Shown piece by piece: positions 1-5,080 of a stretch of 5,379 nt of DNA. Both the position numbers and the translations under genes were made by a program. Under the pieces are notes generated by a model. The model saw only the letters and a list, made by a program, of their open reading frames with translations, had not been told where the DNA came from and searched no databases. The DNA comes from an uncultured Collinsella sp. (GTDB lineage Bacteria > Actinomycetota > Coriobacteriia > Coriobacteriales > Coriobacteriaceae), in contig USPT01000069.1 in the NCBI GenBank assembly GCA_900556705.1, forward strand, positions 1-5,379, given 5' to 3'. Each line of letters opens with the position of its first letter. The first letter of the stretch is position 1.

Positions 1-241
1 TCACGTTGCGCAGGCGCGCCTCGCCAATCTGGTCGCACAGGTCGCGGTTGCGGTCAGCCAGGTCGCGCACGGTGGCAAAGTCGAAGCTGGGGTCGCCCTC
101 GGCGGTAAAGTACTCGGTTTCGAGCACCTTAAGGGCCTCCTCGCCCTTCTGGCGCTCGGACTCCATGGCGCCGTGATCGCCATAGATAAACATGGGGATA
201 AACGGCTGACGCTCGTATTCGAGTGCTTGTGAAACGTTCAT
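1..241 (-). CDS. Hypothetical protein, N-terminal 80 residues (cut by window edge)
   Basis: This is the 5' part of a minus-strand gene that runs off the left edge. Reading starts at an ATG (complement of 239-241) and stays open for 80 codons to base 1. An AAGGAG Shine-Dalgarno sequence lies about 7 bases upstream (complement of 249-254), which makes the start secure. The protein begins MNVSQALEYERQPFIPMFIY and continues with GDHGAMESERQKGEEALKVL, then an acidic, helix-prone region with few hydrophobic stretches. I see no signal peptide or membrane segment, so it is probably cytoplasmic. I do not recognise the family and assign no function. The gene is divergent from the metal exporter gene and shares its upstream region, so the two could be co-regulated, but nothing shows this. 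Confidence 0.75.
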   Translation of the reverse strand, partial: MNVSQALEYERQPFIPMFIYGDHGAMESERQKGEEALKVLETEYFTAEGDPSFDFATVRDLADRNRDLCDQIGEARLRNV

Positions 242-323
242 ATAACTGCTCCTTGGACGGGCCGCACCGCGCGGCTCGGGTTCATTGAGATGTGGCGAGA
301 TGATAGTTTACCATGGGCAACTA

Positions 324-351
324 TTGGCATCGCGCCTAGGACAACTACAAT
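324..351 (+). promoter_or_regulatory. Candidate sigma-70-type promoter of the metal exporter gene
   Basis: A TTGGCA -35-like hexamer (324-329) is followed after 16 bases by a TACAAT -10-like hexamer (346-351). Transcription would begin near 358, giving a leader of about 56 bases before the ATG at 414. A second TACAAT lies at 376-381 in a repeated copy of the same block, but it has no good -35 at the right distance. The TTGACC at 359-364 is only 11 bases from that second TACAAT, too close for a standard promoter. This is judged by eye only. Confidence 0.45.
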
Positions 352-381
352 ACCCTAGTTGACCGCTAGGACTTTTACAAT
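335..381. repeat. CTAG-rich direct and inverted repeats, possible operator
   Basis: Two 16-base blocks, CTAGGACAACTACAAT (336-351) and CTAGGACTTTTACAAT (366-381), match at 13 of 16 positions and start exactly 30 bases apart. Between them, CCTAG (354-358) forms an inverted repeat with CTAGG (366-370) across 7 bases, and CAACTA (342-347) forms one with TAGTTG (356-361) across 8 bases. The palindrome CCTAGG sits at 335-340. The blocks include the likely -10 hexamer, so a bound protein could control transcription of the exporter gene. The pattern does not fit a DtxR or Fur box that I know. The regulator is unknown. Confidence 0.5.
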
Positions 382-413
382 GCTGCCGAAAGACATGAAA
401 GGTTCCATCCGTC

Positions 414-1514
414 ATGGATTTGCTGATTGATATTCTGCTCGACGCCGGCAAGGACACGCTCTCGCTGGCGCCGTTTTTGTTGGTGACGTATCTTGCTCTC
501 GAGACACTTGAGCACGTTGCGGGCGACCGCGTCAACGGCGCTATCAAGCGCGCCGGCGCTGCGGGTCCTGTGGCTGGCTCGCTGCTGGGCATTGTGCCGC
601 AGTGCGGATTTTCGGCCATGGCAGCAACGCTGTACGCCGGCCGTGTCGTGACGCTGGGCACGCTGGTCGCCGTGTTCCTCTCGACCTCCGATGAGATGCT
701 GCCGCTGTTGCTCGCCGAGCAGGTGCCCGTGCAGACCATGGCGATGCTTTTGGCTTCGAAGGCACTGATCGCGCTGGTCACGGGCTTTATCGTGGACGCG
801 GCTATCCGCGGCCTTCGTCGTAATGCCCGCGCGCATGCGGCGATTCGCCGTACCGTGCTGGGGACCGCTGCCAATCCGGCTCATGTGAACTGCGCGCACG
901 ACGACCATACCGGGGGCGACATCATTGATGAAGTGGCCGAGGCGGGCGTGAGCGCCGACCACATCCACGAGTTGTGCGAGCGCGACCATTGCGGTTGCGA
1001 TGATGATGAAGATGAACACGAGCGCGACCACGGACACAGCCATGACCACGGTCACGCAGGCGAGCATGAGCACCACCACGGCCATGGGCACGACCACGGT
1101 CACTCCCACGAAGGTGCGCCCGTCCTGTCGATTATCCGCAGCGCGATCTCGCACACCGTGCAGGTTTCGGTTTTTATTTTCCTGGTGACGCTGATTCTAG
1201 TTGCCGTGCTCGAGACCTTCGGAGAGTCCGCGATCGAGCAGTTCCTGCGTGGCAACGAGACGCTCGCCGTCTTGGGCTCGGCACTCGTCGGCCTGATCCC
1301 CAACTGCTCGGCCAGCGTGGTCATTACGCAGCTGTACCTGGAGGGCGCGCTACAGCTGGCGCCGATGCTCGCCGGCACGCTCATTTCCGCCGGCGTGGGC
1401 TATCTTGTCCTGTTCCGCACCAACCGCAGCGCTCGTGAAAACGCCGTGTTCCTGGTCATGATGTACGTCATCGGCGCCGGCTGGGGCCTTATCCTATCCG
1501 CCTTCGGCCTCTAA
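414..1514 (+). CDS. Putative heavy-metal/manganese exporter membrane protein (ArsP_2-like), His-rich loop
   Basis: The 366-residue polytopic membrane protein resembles the family annotated as putative 10-TM heavy-metal exporter, arsenic efflux protein or putative manganese transporter. Family members are thought to move metal ions across the cytoplasmic membrane, but substrates are largely untested. Hydrophobic segments lie near residues 15-35, 49-76, 78-102, 108-131, 246-270, 282-311, 313-336 and 342-366. The two halves each carry a related motif, GIVPQCGFS (59-67) and GLIPNCSAS (293-301), which indicates an internal duplication with a Pro-x-Cys element in each half, likely at the transport path. 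Between the halves is a hydrophilic loop with 18 histidines in residues 183-232, plus Cys160, 188, 193 and 195, a probable metal-binding or sensing segment. The ATG at 414 has a weak GAAAGG upstream (397-402) with an 11-base spacer. The gene stands alone and ends in a strong terminator. The family call is fairly secure; the substrate (Mn, Zn, Ni or Co) is open. Confidence 0.82.
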   Translation: MDLLIDILLDAGKDTLSLAPFLLVTYLALETLEHVAGDRVNGAIKRAGAAGPVAGSLLGIVPQCGFSAMAATLYAGRVVTLGTLVAVFLSTSDEMLPLLLAEQVPVQTMAMLLASKALIALVTGFIVDAAIRGLRRNARAHAAIRRTVLGTAANPAHVNCAHDDHTGGDIIDEVAEAGVSADHIHELCERDHCGCDDDEDEHERDHGHSHDHGHAGEHEHHHGHGHDHGHSHEGAPVLSIIRSAISHTVQVSVFIFLVTLILVAVLETFGESAIEQFLRGNETLAVLGSALVGLIPNCSASVVITQLYLEGALQLAPMLAGTLISAGVGYLVLFRTNRSARENAVFLVMMYVIGAGWGLILSAFGL

Positions 1515-1522
1515 GTAGGCCT

Positions 1523-1598
1523 AAAAAATGGGCTTCAAATAGCCATGCTCGGCGCCTGCGCAATGCGGCGACGCATGGCATTTTGAAGCCCGTTTTTT
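1523..1598. terminator. Long bidirectional-type terminator after the exporter gene
   Basis: A perfect 10-bp stem, GGGCTTCAAA (1530-1539) with TTTGAAGCCC (1582-1591), continues after a 2x2 mismatch into a 7-bp stem, GCCATGC (1542-1548) with GCATGGC (1573-1579). A short GC pairing is possible in the apical loop. It is followed by T6 (1593-1598) and preceded by A6 (1523-1528), so it can act as a rho-independent terminator on either strand. The hairpin begins 15 bases after the exporter stop codon. Confidence 0.88.
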
Positions 1599-1637
1599 GT
1601 TGAGCCATGGATTCCGAGCGCTCACACCGCGCAAAAC

Positions 1638-1677
1638 AAAAAGGTAGATTTCCGGGCATGTCCCGAAAATCTACCTT
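1638..1677 (-). terminator. Rho-independent terminator of the DUF308-YaiI operon
   Basis: An 11-bp stem, AAGGTAGATTT (1641-1651) with AAATCTACCTT (1667-1677), extends past one C/A mismatch into CGGG/CCCG around a 5-base loop. On the minus strand it is followed by a T-run (complement of 1638-1642). It begins only two bases after the stop codon of the minus-strand gene ending at 1680. Confidence 0.88.
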
Positions 1678-1679
1678 GG

Positions 1680-2162
1680 TTAGCGCAGCAGCTCGGTGAG
1701 GTTGCGCTTAAAGCGGGCCCGGTCTTCGCTGGTAAATGCCGCCGGACCGCGAGTGCGACCGCCGGCGCGGCGCACCTTCTTTTCCTCGTGGCGAATAAAC
1801 AGTTGCATGTCGATGGTCGCCTTATCGTAGACGCGCCCGCGCGCGCCGATGGCGGCGGCATCGCGCCCGAGCACCATGCTCGCCAAGCCAATGTCCTGCG
1901 TCACGACTACATCGCCCGCCTGCAGGCGTTCGACAATGGCAAAGTCGGCGCTGTCGGCGCCCACGCTCACATCGAGCGTCGTGACCCAAAATCCGCGTCG
2001 CGCATGCTCGACGTCGCGCGGATCGTCGCGGCGAATGTGGCGTTCCAGGTTCTGTGTGCTGTTGCCGGCGATAACGACGGCGACGCCCGCCCGCCGCGCG
2101 CAGTCAATCGACTCGCGCGTGACCGGGCAGGCGTCTGCATCAATAAAGAGCGTTCGCGGCAT
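1680..2162 (-). CDS. YaiI/YqxD family (DUF188) PIN-like protein
   Basis: This 160-residue protein is of standard length for the YaiI/YqxD (DUF188) family, which has a PIN-domain-like fold. The family is widespread but its biochemical role is not established; nuclease-like chemistry is suggested only by the fold. Visible family motifs are DADACPV (residues 8-14), VGADSADFAIV (67-77), GDVVVTQDIGLASMVLGR (83-100), GARGRVYD (106-113) and RRAGGRTRGP (131-140). Conserved acidic residues D8, D10, D70, D73 and D90 are candidates for a metal site. No membrane segment is seen, so it is cytoplasmic. The ATG (complement of 2160-2162) directly follows the TAG stop of the upstream DUF308 gene and only a weak GGTG precedes it, so translation probably depends on coupling to that gene. 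A hairpin terminator sits right behind it. Confidence 0.93.
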   Translation of the reverse strand: MPRTLFIDADACPVTRESIDCARRAGVAVVIAGNSTQNLERHIRRDDPRDVEHARRGFWVTTLDVSVGADSADFAIVERLQAGDVVVTQDIGLASMVLGRDAAAIGARGRVYDKATIDMQLFIRHEEKKVRRAGGRTRGPAAFTSEDRARFKRNLTELLR

Positions 2163-2765
2163 CTAGTGCACCAGTTTGCCAAATTGAATAGCGCGAACAA
2201 TCAGCGTTACGCCAAACACCAGCAGTGCGGCGCCGCTAAAGATGACGAGCATCTTGGCCGACCACAGCGGATAGATAAACACGAACATGCCGGCGATGAT
2301 GGAGAGCGCGCCGCTCAGGATGGCGAGGGCACGGTTGGACGAAAGCTCGGACTCCAGAATGGACATGACACCTTCGACGATCCAGCCAAAGCCGGCCACG
2401 ATAACCACCATCGTGGTGAGCGTCGCGGTCGAGAAGGCCTGGTTGCGCAGGATTATGACGCCGCCCAAGATAATGAGTAGGTTGGAGATGATGCTCGTCA
2501 CGCGCCAGCCGGTGGGCAGCAGTGGCTCGAAAACAGCGGTAAACAGCCTGATCGCGGCCGTGATCACAAAGTAGAAGCCCAAGACGGTCGTTAGGAAGAC
2601 GAGGGACTTGGCGGGCGCAAACAGCAGTGCGATGCCGGCGACGAGCGCCAAGACGCCCGTGATGGCGTAAATCCAGCGCACGGCCTTGACGGCCTTGCCT
2701 GCCATGCTTTTCTCGTCAAATCCAAACTGGCTCGATTTTTGGTCATCGTTCTTAAAGATGCCCAT
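2163..2765 (-). CDS. HdeD-family (DUF308) integral membrane protein
   Basis: This 200-residue protein has six hydrophobic segments, near residues 30-50, 54-77, 88-107, 112-136, 146-166 and 169-191, after a charged 28-residue N-terminus. Paired short-loop helices with Gly and Ala in the membrane (VAGIALLFAP, LGGVIILRN, IIAGMFVFIYPLWSA) are typical of the HdeD/DUF308 family. In E. coli HdeD is linked to acid resistance at high cell density, but the molecular role is unknown and most homologues are uncharacterised. The start ATG (complement of 2763-2765) is supported by AAAGGAG five bases upstream (complement of 2771-2777). It is the first gene of a two-gene minus-strand operon with the DUF188 gene, with no intergenic bases. 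No clear promoter was found for it in 2766-2950. Any acid-stress role here would be extrapolation. Confidence 0.85.
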   Translation of the reverse strand: MGIFKNDDQKSSQFGFDEKSMAGKAVKAVRWIYAITGVLALVAGIALLFAPAKSLVFLTTVLGFYFVITAAIRLFTAVFEPLLPTGWRVTSIISNLLIILGGVIILRNQAFSTATLTTMVVIVAGFGWIVEGVMSILESELSSNRALAILSGALSIIAGMFVFIYPLWSAKMLVIFSGAALLVFGVTLIVRAIQFGKLVH

Positions 2766-2924
2766 AATGTCTCCTTTCCGTGCGGCGTAAGCCTTGATCG
2801 TTACAACCAGTATCGCCTAAAGGCGCTGGCGTATGGGTCGGGGAGGGCGAAACGTAACCCAAAGGCCCCGAATTGTTTCCGTTGTTCCCCACGTCGCGAT
2901 TTTCTATTCAACAGGTGTAGAACA

Positions 2925-2953
2925 TTGCGGCCCTGTTCGTTATTGCCTACGTT
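2925..2953 (+). promoter_or_regulatory. Candidate promoter of the nitroreductase gene
   Basis: TTGCGG (2925-2930) and TACGTT (2948-2953) are separated by 17 bases and make a weak sigma-70-like pair. An alternative is TTCGTT (2936-2941) with TTAGAT (2959-2964), also 17 bases apart. In either case the iron-box-like palindrome at 2954-2972 would overlap the -10 or the start site, as expected for a repressor site. Confidence 0.35.
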
Positions 2954-2972
2954 TTAGGTTAGATTTTCCTAA
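2954..2972. promoter_or_regulatory. DtxR/IdeR iron-box-like operator
   Basis: The 19-base site TTAGGTTAGATTTTCCTAA has perfect TTAGG/CCTAA arms. It agrees with the known DtxR/IdeR consensus TTAGGTTAGSCTAACCTAA at 15 of the 19 positions: the whole left half-site (first 9) and the last 5, plus one T in the centre. The length and arm spacing are exactly those of the family. It ends 28 bases before the start codon at 3001. Such sites in actinobacteria normally bind an Fe(II)- or Mn(II)-activated repressor. Binding here is inferred. Confidence 0.6.
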
Positions 2973-3000
2973 GAACAATTGCCCGAAATTGGGGGTCCCT

Positions 3001-3672
3001 ATGAACGAAGCAGTTCCCGAGGCACCGTCGAGTGTCGAATCGATGGCAAAGCAGGGTTGCGAAAAGCTCGGCTTGGACGCGTTTGATGCGTTGGTTCGCC
3101 GCGCCCGCACGTGCCGTCGCTTTGACGGGTCTATGCGAGTGCCGCGCGAGTTTTTGCTCGAGCTGGCGGAACTTGCGCACCTGGCTCCCTGTGGTGCCAA
3201 TGCTCAGCGTCTGCGTTTTCATGTGGTAAGCGGTGCAGAGGACTGCGCGCGTGTATTTGACGAGCTCGCATGGGCCGGCGCACTTAAGGACTGGCCAGGT
3301 CCTGCCGAGGGCGAGCGCCCGACCGGCTACATCGCGATTTTTGCTGAGCGCGCCGTTCCGGGCAAGCCCGCTGCTCCCATTACCGATGTCGACACGGGCA
3401 TTGCCACGCAGACGATGATGCTCGCCGCCCGCAGCGCCACGCCCGAGGTGGCAGCCTGCATGTTCAAGGCCTTTACGCCCCACGCGATCGATGCCATGGG
3501 GCTCGATAACGACAAATATGAGCTCAAGCTGATCATGGCGTTTGGCGTTCCGGCCGAGACACAGGTGATCGATGCGATCGATTCCAACCCCGACGGCTCC
3601 ATCAATTATTGGCGCGACGAGGCGCGGGTGCACCACGTACCCAAGCGTCCGCTTGCCGACGTGCTGCTGTAG
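3001..3672 (+). CDS. Nitroreductase family protein (FMN-dependent oxidoreductase)
   Basis: This 223-residue protein is of the nitroreductase fold, whose members bind FMN and use NAD(P)H to reduce varied substrates; the substrate here is unknown. The N-terminal RRARTCRRFDGS (33-44) is the usual FMN-phosphate-binding Arg cluster. LAPCGANAQRLRF (61-73) matches the family's APSGANxQP-type segment but with Cys64 where Ser is usual. WAGALKDWPGPAEGERPTGY (91-110), GIATQTMMLAA (133-143), IMAFGVPAE (178-186) and the C-terminal YWRDEARVHHVPKRPLADVL (203-222) fit a subgroup common in anaerobic gut bacteria. No signal peptide is seen, so it is cytoplasmic. The ATG at 3001 is preferred because GGGGGT (2991-2996) lies just upstream and family similarity begins after it; an in-frame ATG at 2833 would add 56 unrelated residues across the promoter region. 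The gene may be read together with the two phosphatase genes that follow, since the 83-base gap has no T-run terminator. Confidence 0.88.
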   Translation: MNEAVPEAPSSVESMAKQGCEKLGLDAFDALVRRARTCRRFDGSMRVPREFLLELAELAHLAPCGANAQRLRFHVVSGAEDCARVFDELAWAGALKDWPGPAEGERPTGYIAIFAERAVPGKPAAPITDVDTGIATQTMMLAARSATPEVAACMFKAFTPHAIDAMGLDNDKYELKLIMAFGVPAETQVIDAIDSNPDGSINYWRDEARVHHVPKRPLADVLL

Positions 3673-3707
3673 TTGTGCGTCGTTGCGGCGCAATCCGGCG
3701 GCAAAAT

Positions 3708-3738
3708 CACCACAAAGACTCCTGTCCCCTTTGTGGTG
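3708..3738 (+). repeat. Perfect 10-bp hairpin in the leader of the first phosphatase gene
   Basis: CACCACAAAG (3708-3717) pairs perfectly with CTTTGTGGTG (3729-3738) around an 11-base loop. No T-run follows, so it is not a classical terminator. It lies 8 bases before the GGAGG ribosome binding site. TCCCCT (3725-3730), partly in the stem, can alternatively pair with AGGGGA (3744-3749), which overlaps the binding site, so two exclusive folds are possible. It may equally be a dispersed palindromic (REP-like) element or an mRNA-stabilising hairpin between cistrons. Confidence 0.55.
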
Positions 3739-3746
3739 GTACGAGG

Positions 3747-3751
3747 GGAGG
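3747..3751 (+). promoter_or_regulatory. Ribosome binding site deciding a GTG start
   Basis: GGAGG lies four bases before the GTG at 3756-3758. It is the only good site near the point where phosphatase similarity begins (ADLYLVRHG), and it rules out the much longer reading that starts at 3609 inside the nitroreductase gene. Confidence 0.75.
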
Positions 3752-3755
3752 GTGT

Positions 3756-4298
3756 GTGGCAGATCTGTATTTGGTGCGGCATGGGCAGACTGAGCTCAAT
3801 GTGCAGAGCATTTTGCAGGGCTGGCACGATTCGCCGCTTACGGCGCGCGGGCGCGAGCAGGCGCTGACGGCGCGTACGGCGTTTGCGGCGCGTGGCGTGG
3901 CCTTTGATCATGTGTATTCCTCGCCGTTGGGCCGGGCGCGGCATACGGCCGAGCTTATCGTTGGCGAGGGCCGTTCCATTGAGCTGGTCGATGACCTGCG
4001 TGAGTGGCATTTTGGCTCGCTGGAGGGCACATCAAATCGCGAGATGCCGCCGCGGCCCTGGGGCGATTATCCGGTGGCCTTTGGCGGCGAGTCGGAAGTG
4101 CAGCTTCAGTCGCGCATGGTCGCGGCGCTGTCCCGCATCATGGCCAGGCCGCAACACGACTGCGTGCTGGCGGTTTCCCACGGCTCAGCCTGCCAGGAGT
4201 TTCTTGAGTATGTGACTGGCGAGGGAGAACTACCCGACAACGGTGCCGTGCTTCATTTTGGCTATTGCGACGGGGCGTTTTCGCTCTTGGGTTGGTAA
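3756..4298 (+). CDS. Histidine phosphatase superfamily protein (first of tandem pair)
   Basis: This 180-residue protein of the histidine phosphatase (phosphoglycerate-mutase-like) superfamily hydrolyses or transfers phosphate through a phospho-histidine. The catalytic RHG is at residues 8-10 (His9 nucleophile) in LYLVRHGQTELN. The second Arg is in SSPLGRARHTAE (55-66, Arg60), the likely acid Glu83 is in LREWHFGSLEG (81-91), and the second His is in SHGSA (141-145, His142). All core catalytic residues are therefore present. Length is near the lower end for cobC/PhoE-type phosphatases. The natural substrate cannot be told from sequence; alpha-ribazole phosphate, sugar phosphates and 3-phosphoglycerate are options from the wider family. 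It starts at GTG with GGAGG four bases upstream. It lies 83 bases after the nitroreductase gene and 17 bases before a clear paralogue, almost certainly co-transcribed with the latter. Confidence 0.9.
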   Translation: MADLYLVRHGQTELNVQSILQGWHDSPLTARGREQALTARTAFAARGVAFDHVYSSPLGRARHTAELIVGEGRSIELVDDLREWHFGSLEGTSNREMPPRPWGDYPVAFGGESEVQLQSRMVAALSRIMARPQHDCVLAVSHGSACQEFLEYVTGEGELPDNGAVLHFGYCDGAFSLLGW

Positions 4299-4315
4299 CG
4301 AACGAAAGGACCCCT

Positions 4316-4951
4316 ATGAATAAAGATCTGTATCTGGTCCGTCATGGACAGACGATATTCAACCTTAAGCGTATTATTCAGGGCTGGAGTGACTCGCCGC
4401 TTACGCAGTTGGGTTGCGACCAGGCGGCGCGCGCCGGCATGTTTTTACGTGCGCGCGGCATTGAGCCCGATCATGCCTACACCTCCACGCTTCATCGCAC
4501 CGAGCAGACTATCGCCAACTTGTGGCCGGGCTTGGCGTACGAGCGCCTGGACGGTCTGCGCGAGTGGTTCTTTGGCGACTTTGAGGCCGAGCGCGTGGTG
4601 CTCCTGCCCGAGCGCCCGTGGCGCGACTTCTATCGCCAGTTTGGCGGCGAGGGCCAGATGCAGGTGCGCGAGCGCATGGTGGCGACGTTGACCGAGCTTA
4701 TGCAGCGTCCGGACCACGAGTGCGTGCTCGCGGTGAGCCATGGCTCGGCTATCAAGGAGTTTTTGGACCACGTGCGGGGCGCGGCGGCAGACGAGCGCGA
4801 ACGCGTGCCGGGCAACTGCTCAGTGCTGCATTTTGCGTTTGACGATGCGGCCGATACGTTTGAACTTGTCGAAGTCTTTACGCAGGAGGATTACGCACGC
4901 GAGCTGGGGCTTGAACCGCTCGTGGCGGCAGCAGGCCCGCAGCGGGGATAA
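4316..4951 (+). CDS. Histidine phosphatase superfamily protein (second of tandem pair)
   Basis: This 211-residue paralogue of the preceding gene shares roughly half of its aligned residues by eye, including DLYLVRHGQT, QGW.DSPLT, LREW.FG, FGGE, RMVA and CVLAVSHGSA. Catalytic residues are all present: Arg9-His10-Gly11, Arg61 in STLHRTEQT, Glu83 in LREWFFG, and His142 in SHGSA. Compared with its neighbour it has a longer C-terminus, with an acidic insertion around 157-164 and a tail after residue 183, so the substrate pocket lid probably differs. The ATG at 4316 has AAAGGA five bases upstream (4305-4310); a longer in-frame reading from 4265 would overlap the previous gene and has no support. 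The 17-base spacing argues for one transcript with the first phosphatase. The substrate is unknown. It is followed 47 bases later by a strong terminator stem. Confidence 0.9.
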   Translation: MNKDLYLVRHGQTIFNLKRIIQGWSDSPLTQLGCDQAARAGMFLRARGIEPDHAYTSTLHRTEQTIANLWPGLAYERLDGLREWFFGDFEAERVVLLPERPWRDFYRQFGGEGQMQVRERMVATLTELMQRPDHECVLAVSHGSAIKEFLDHVRGAAADERERVPGNCSVLHFAFDDAADTFELVEVFTQEDYARELGLEPLVAAAGPQRG

Positions 4952-4998
4952 CGTGAGCGTGGCGGCACGGGTCGCCGGCATAACTTCTCGACGCAAAA

Positions 4999-5035
4999 GG
5001 GGCGGAGATGCATGTACCTGCTGCATCTCCGCCCC
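4999..5035. terminator. Strong bidirectional hairpin terminator between convergent genes
   Basis: A perfect 14-bp GC-rich stem, GGGGCGGAGATGCA (4999-5012) with TGCATCTCCGCCCC (5022-5035), has a 9-base loop. A T-rich stretch (TGTTTGTT, 5037-5044) follows on the plus strand, and AAAA (4995-4998) gives TTTT on the minus strand. It serves both the phosphatase genes and the convergent gene ending at 5081. Confidence 0.88.
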
Positions 5036-5080
5036 CTGTTTGTTGAGCTGCCGATTTTTGTGCTGGACGGTCTGGTCTTG

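Noticed and set aside
354..370. CCTAG-N7-CTAGG as a DtxR/IdeR box
   Set aside because: The arms are in the reverse order (CCTAG...CTAGG rather than TTAGG...CCTAA) and the overall length is 17, so it does not fit that family's site.
359..381. TTGACC...TACAAT as a promoter for the exporter gene
   Set aside because: The spacer is only 11 bases, too short for a standard sigma-70 promoter; the pair 324-329/346-351 has a normal spacer.
375..1154. A 259-codon minus-strand open frame opposite the exporter gene, with very hydrophobic Val/Met-rich stretches
   Set aside because: It is the antisense of the His-rich region: CAC/CAT codons read backwards as GTG/ATG, which creates false Val/Met-rich 'membrane' segments. 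It has no family similarity and no supported start.
1788..2480. A 230-codon plus-strand open frame across the DUF188 and DUF308 genes
   Set aside because: It spans the junction of two well-supported minus-strand genes, is low in hydrophobic structure and resembles nothing; it is a product of high GC content.
2814..2825. CGCC-TAAA-GGCG short inverted repeat upstream of the DUF308 gene
   Set aside because: A 4-bp stem is expected by chance in DNA this GC-rich; there is no T-run and no second copy to support an operator.
2833..3000. Possible N-terminal extension of the nitroreductase from an ATG at 2833
   Set aside because: The extra 56 residues would cover the promoter and the iron-box-like site, have no family similarity, and a usable ribosome binding site sits before the ATG at 3001.
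2959..3693. A 244-codon minus-strand open frame opposite the nitroreductase gene
   Set aside because: The plus strand encodes a clear nitroreductase with family motifs over the whole length; the antisense frame has none.
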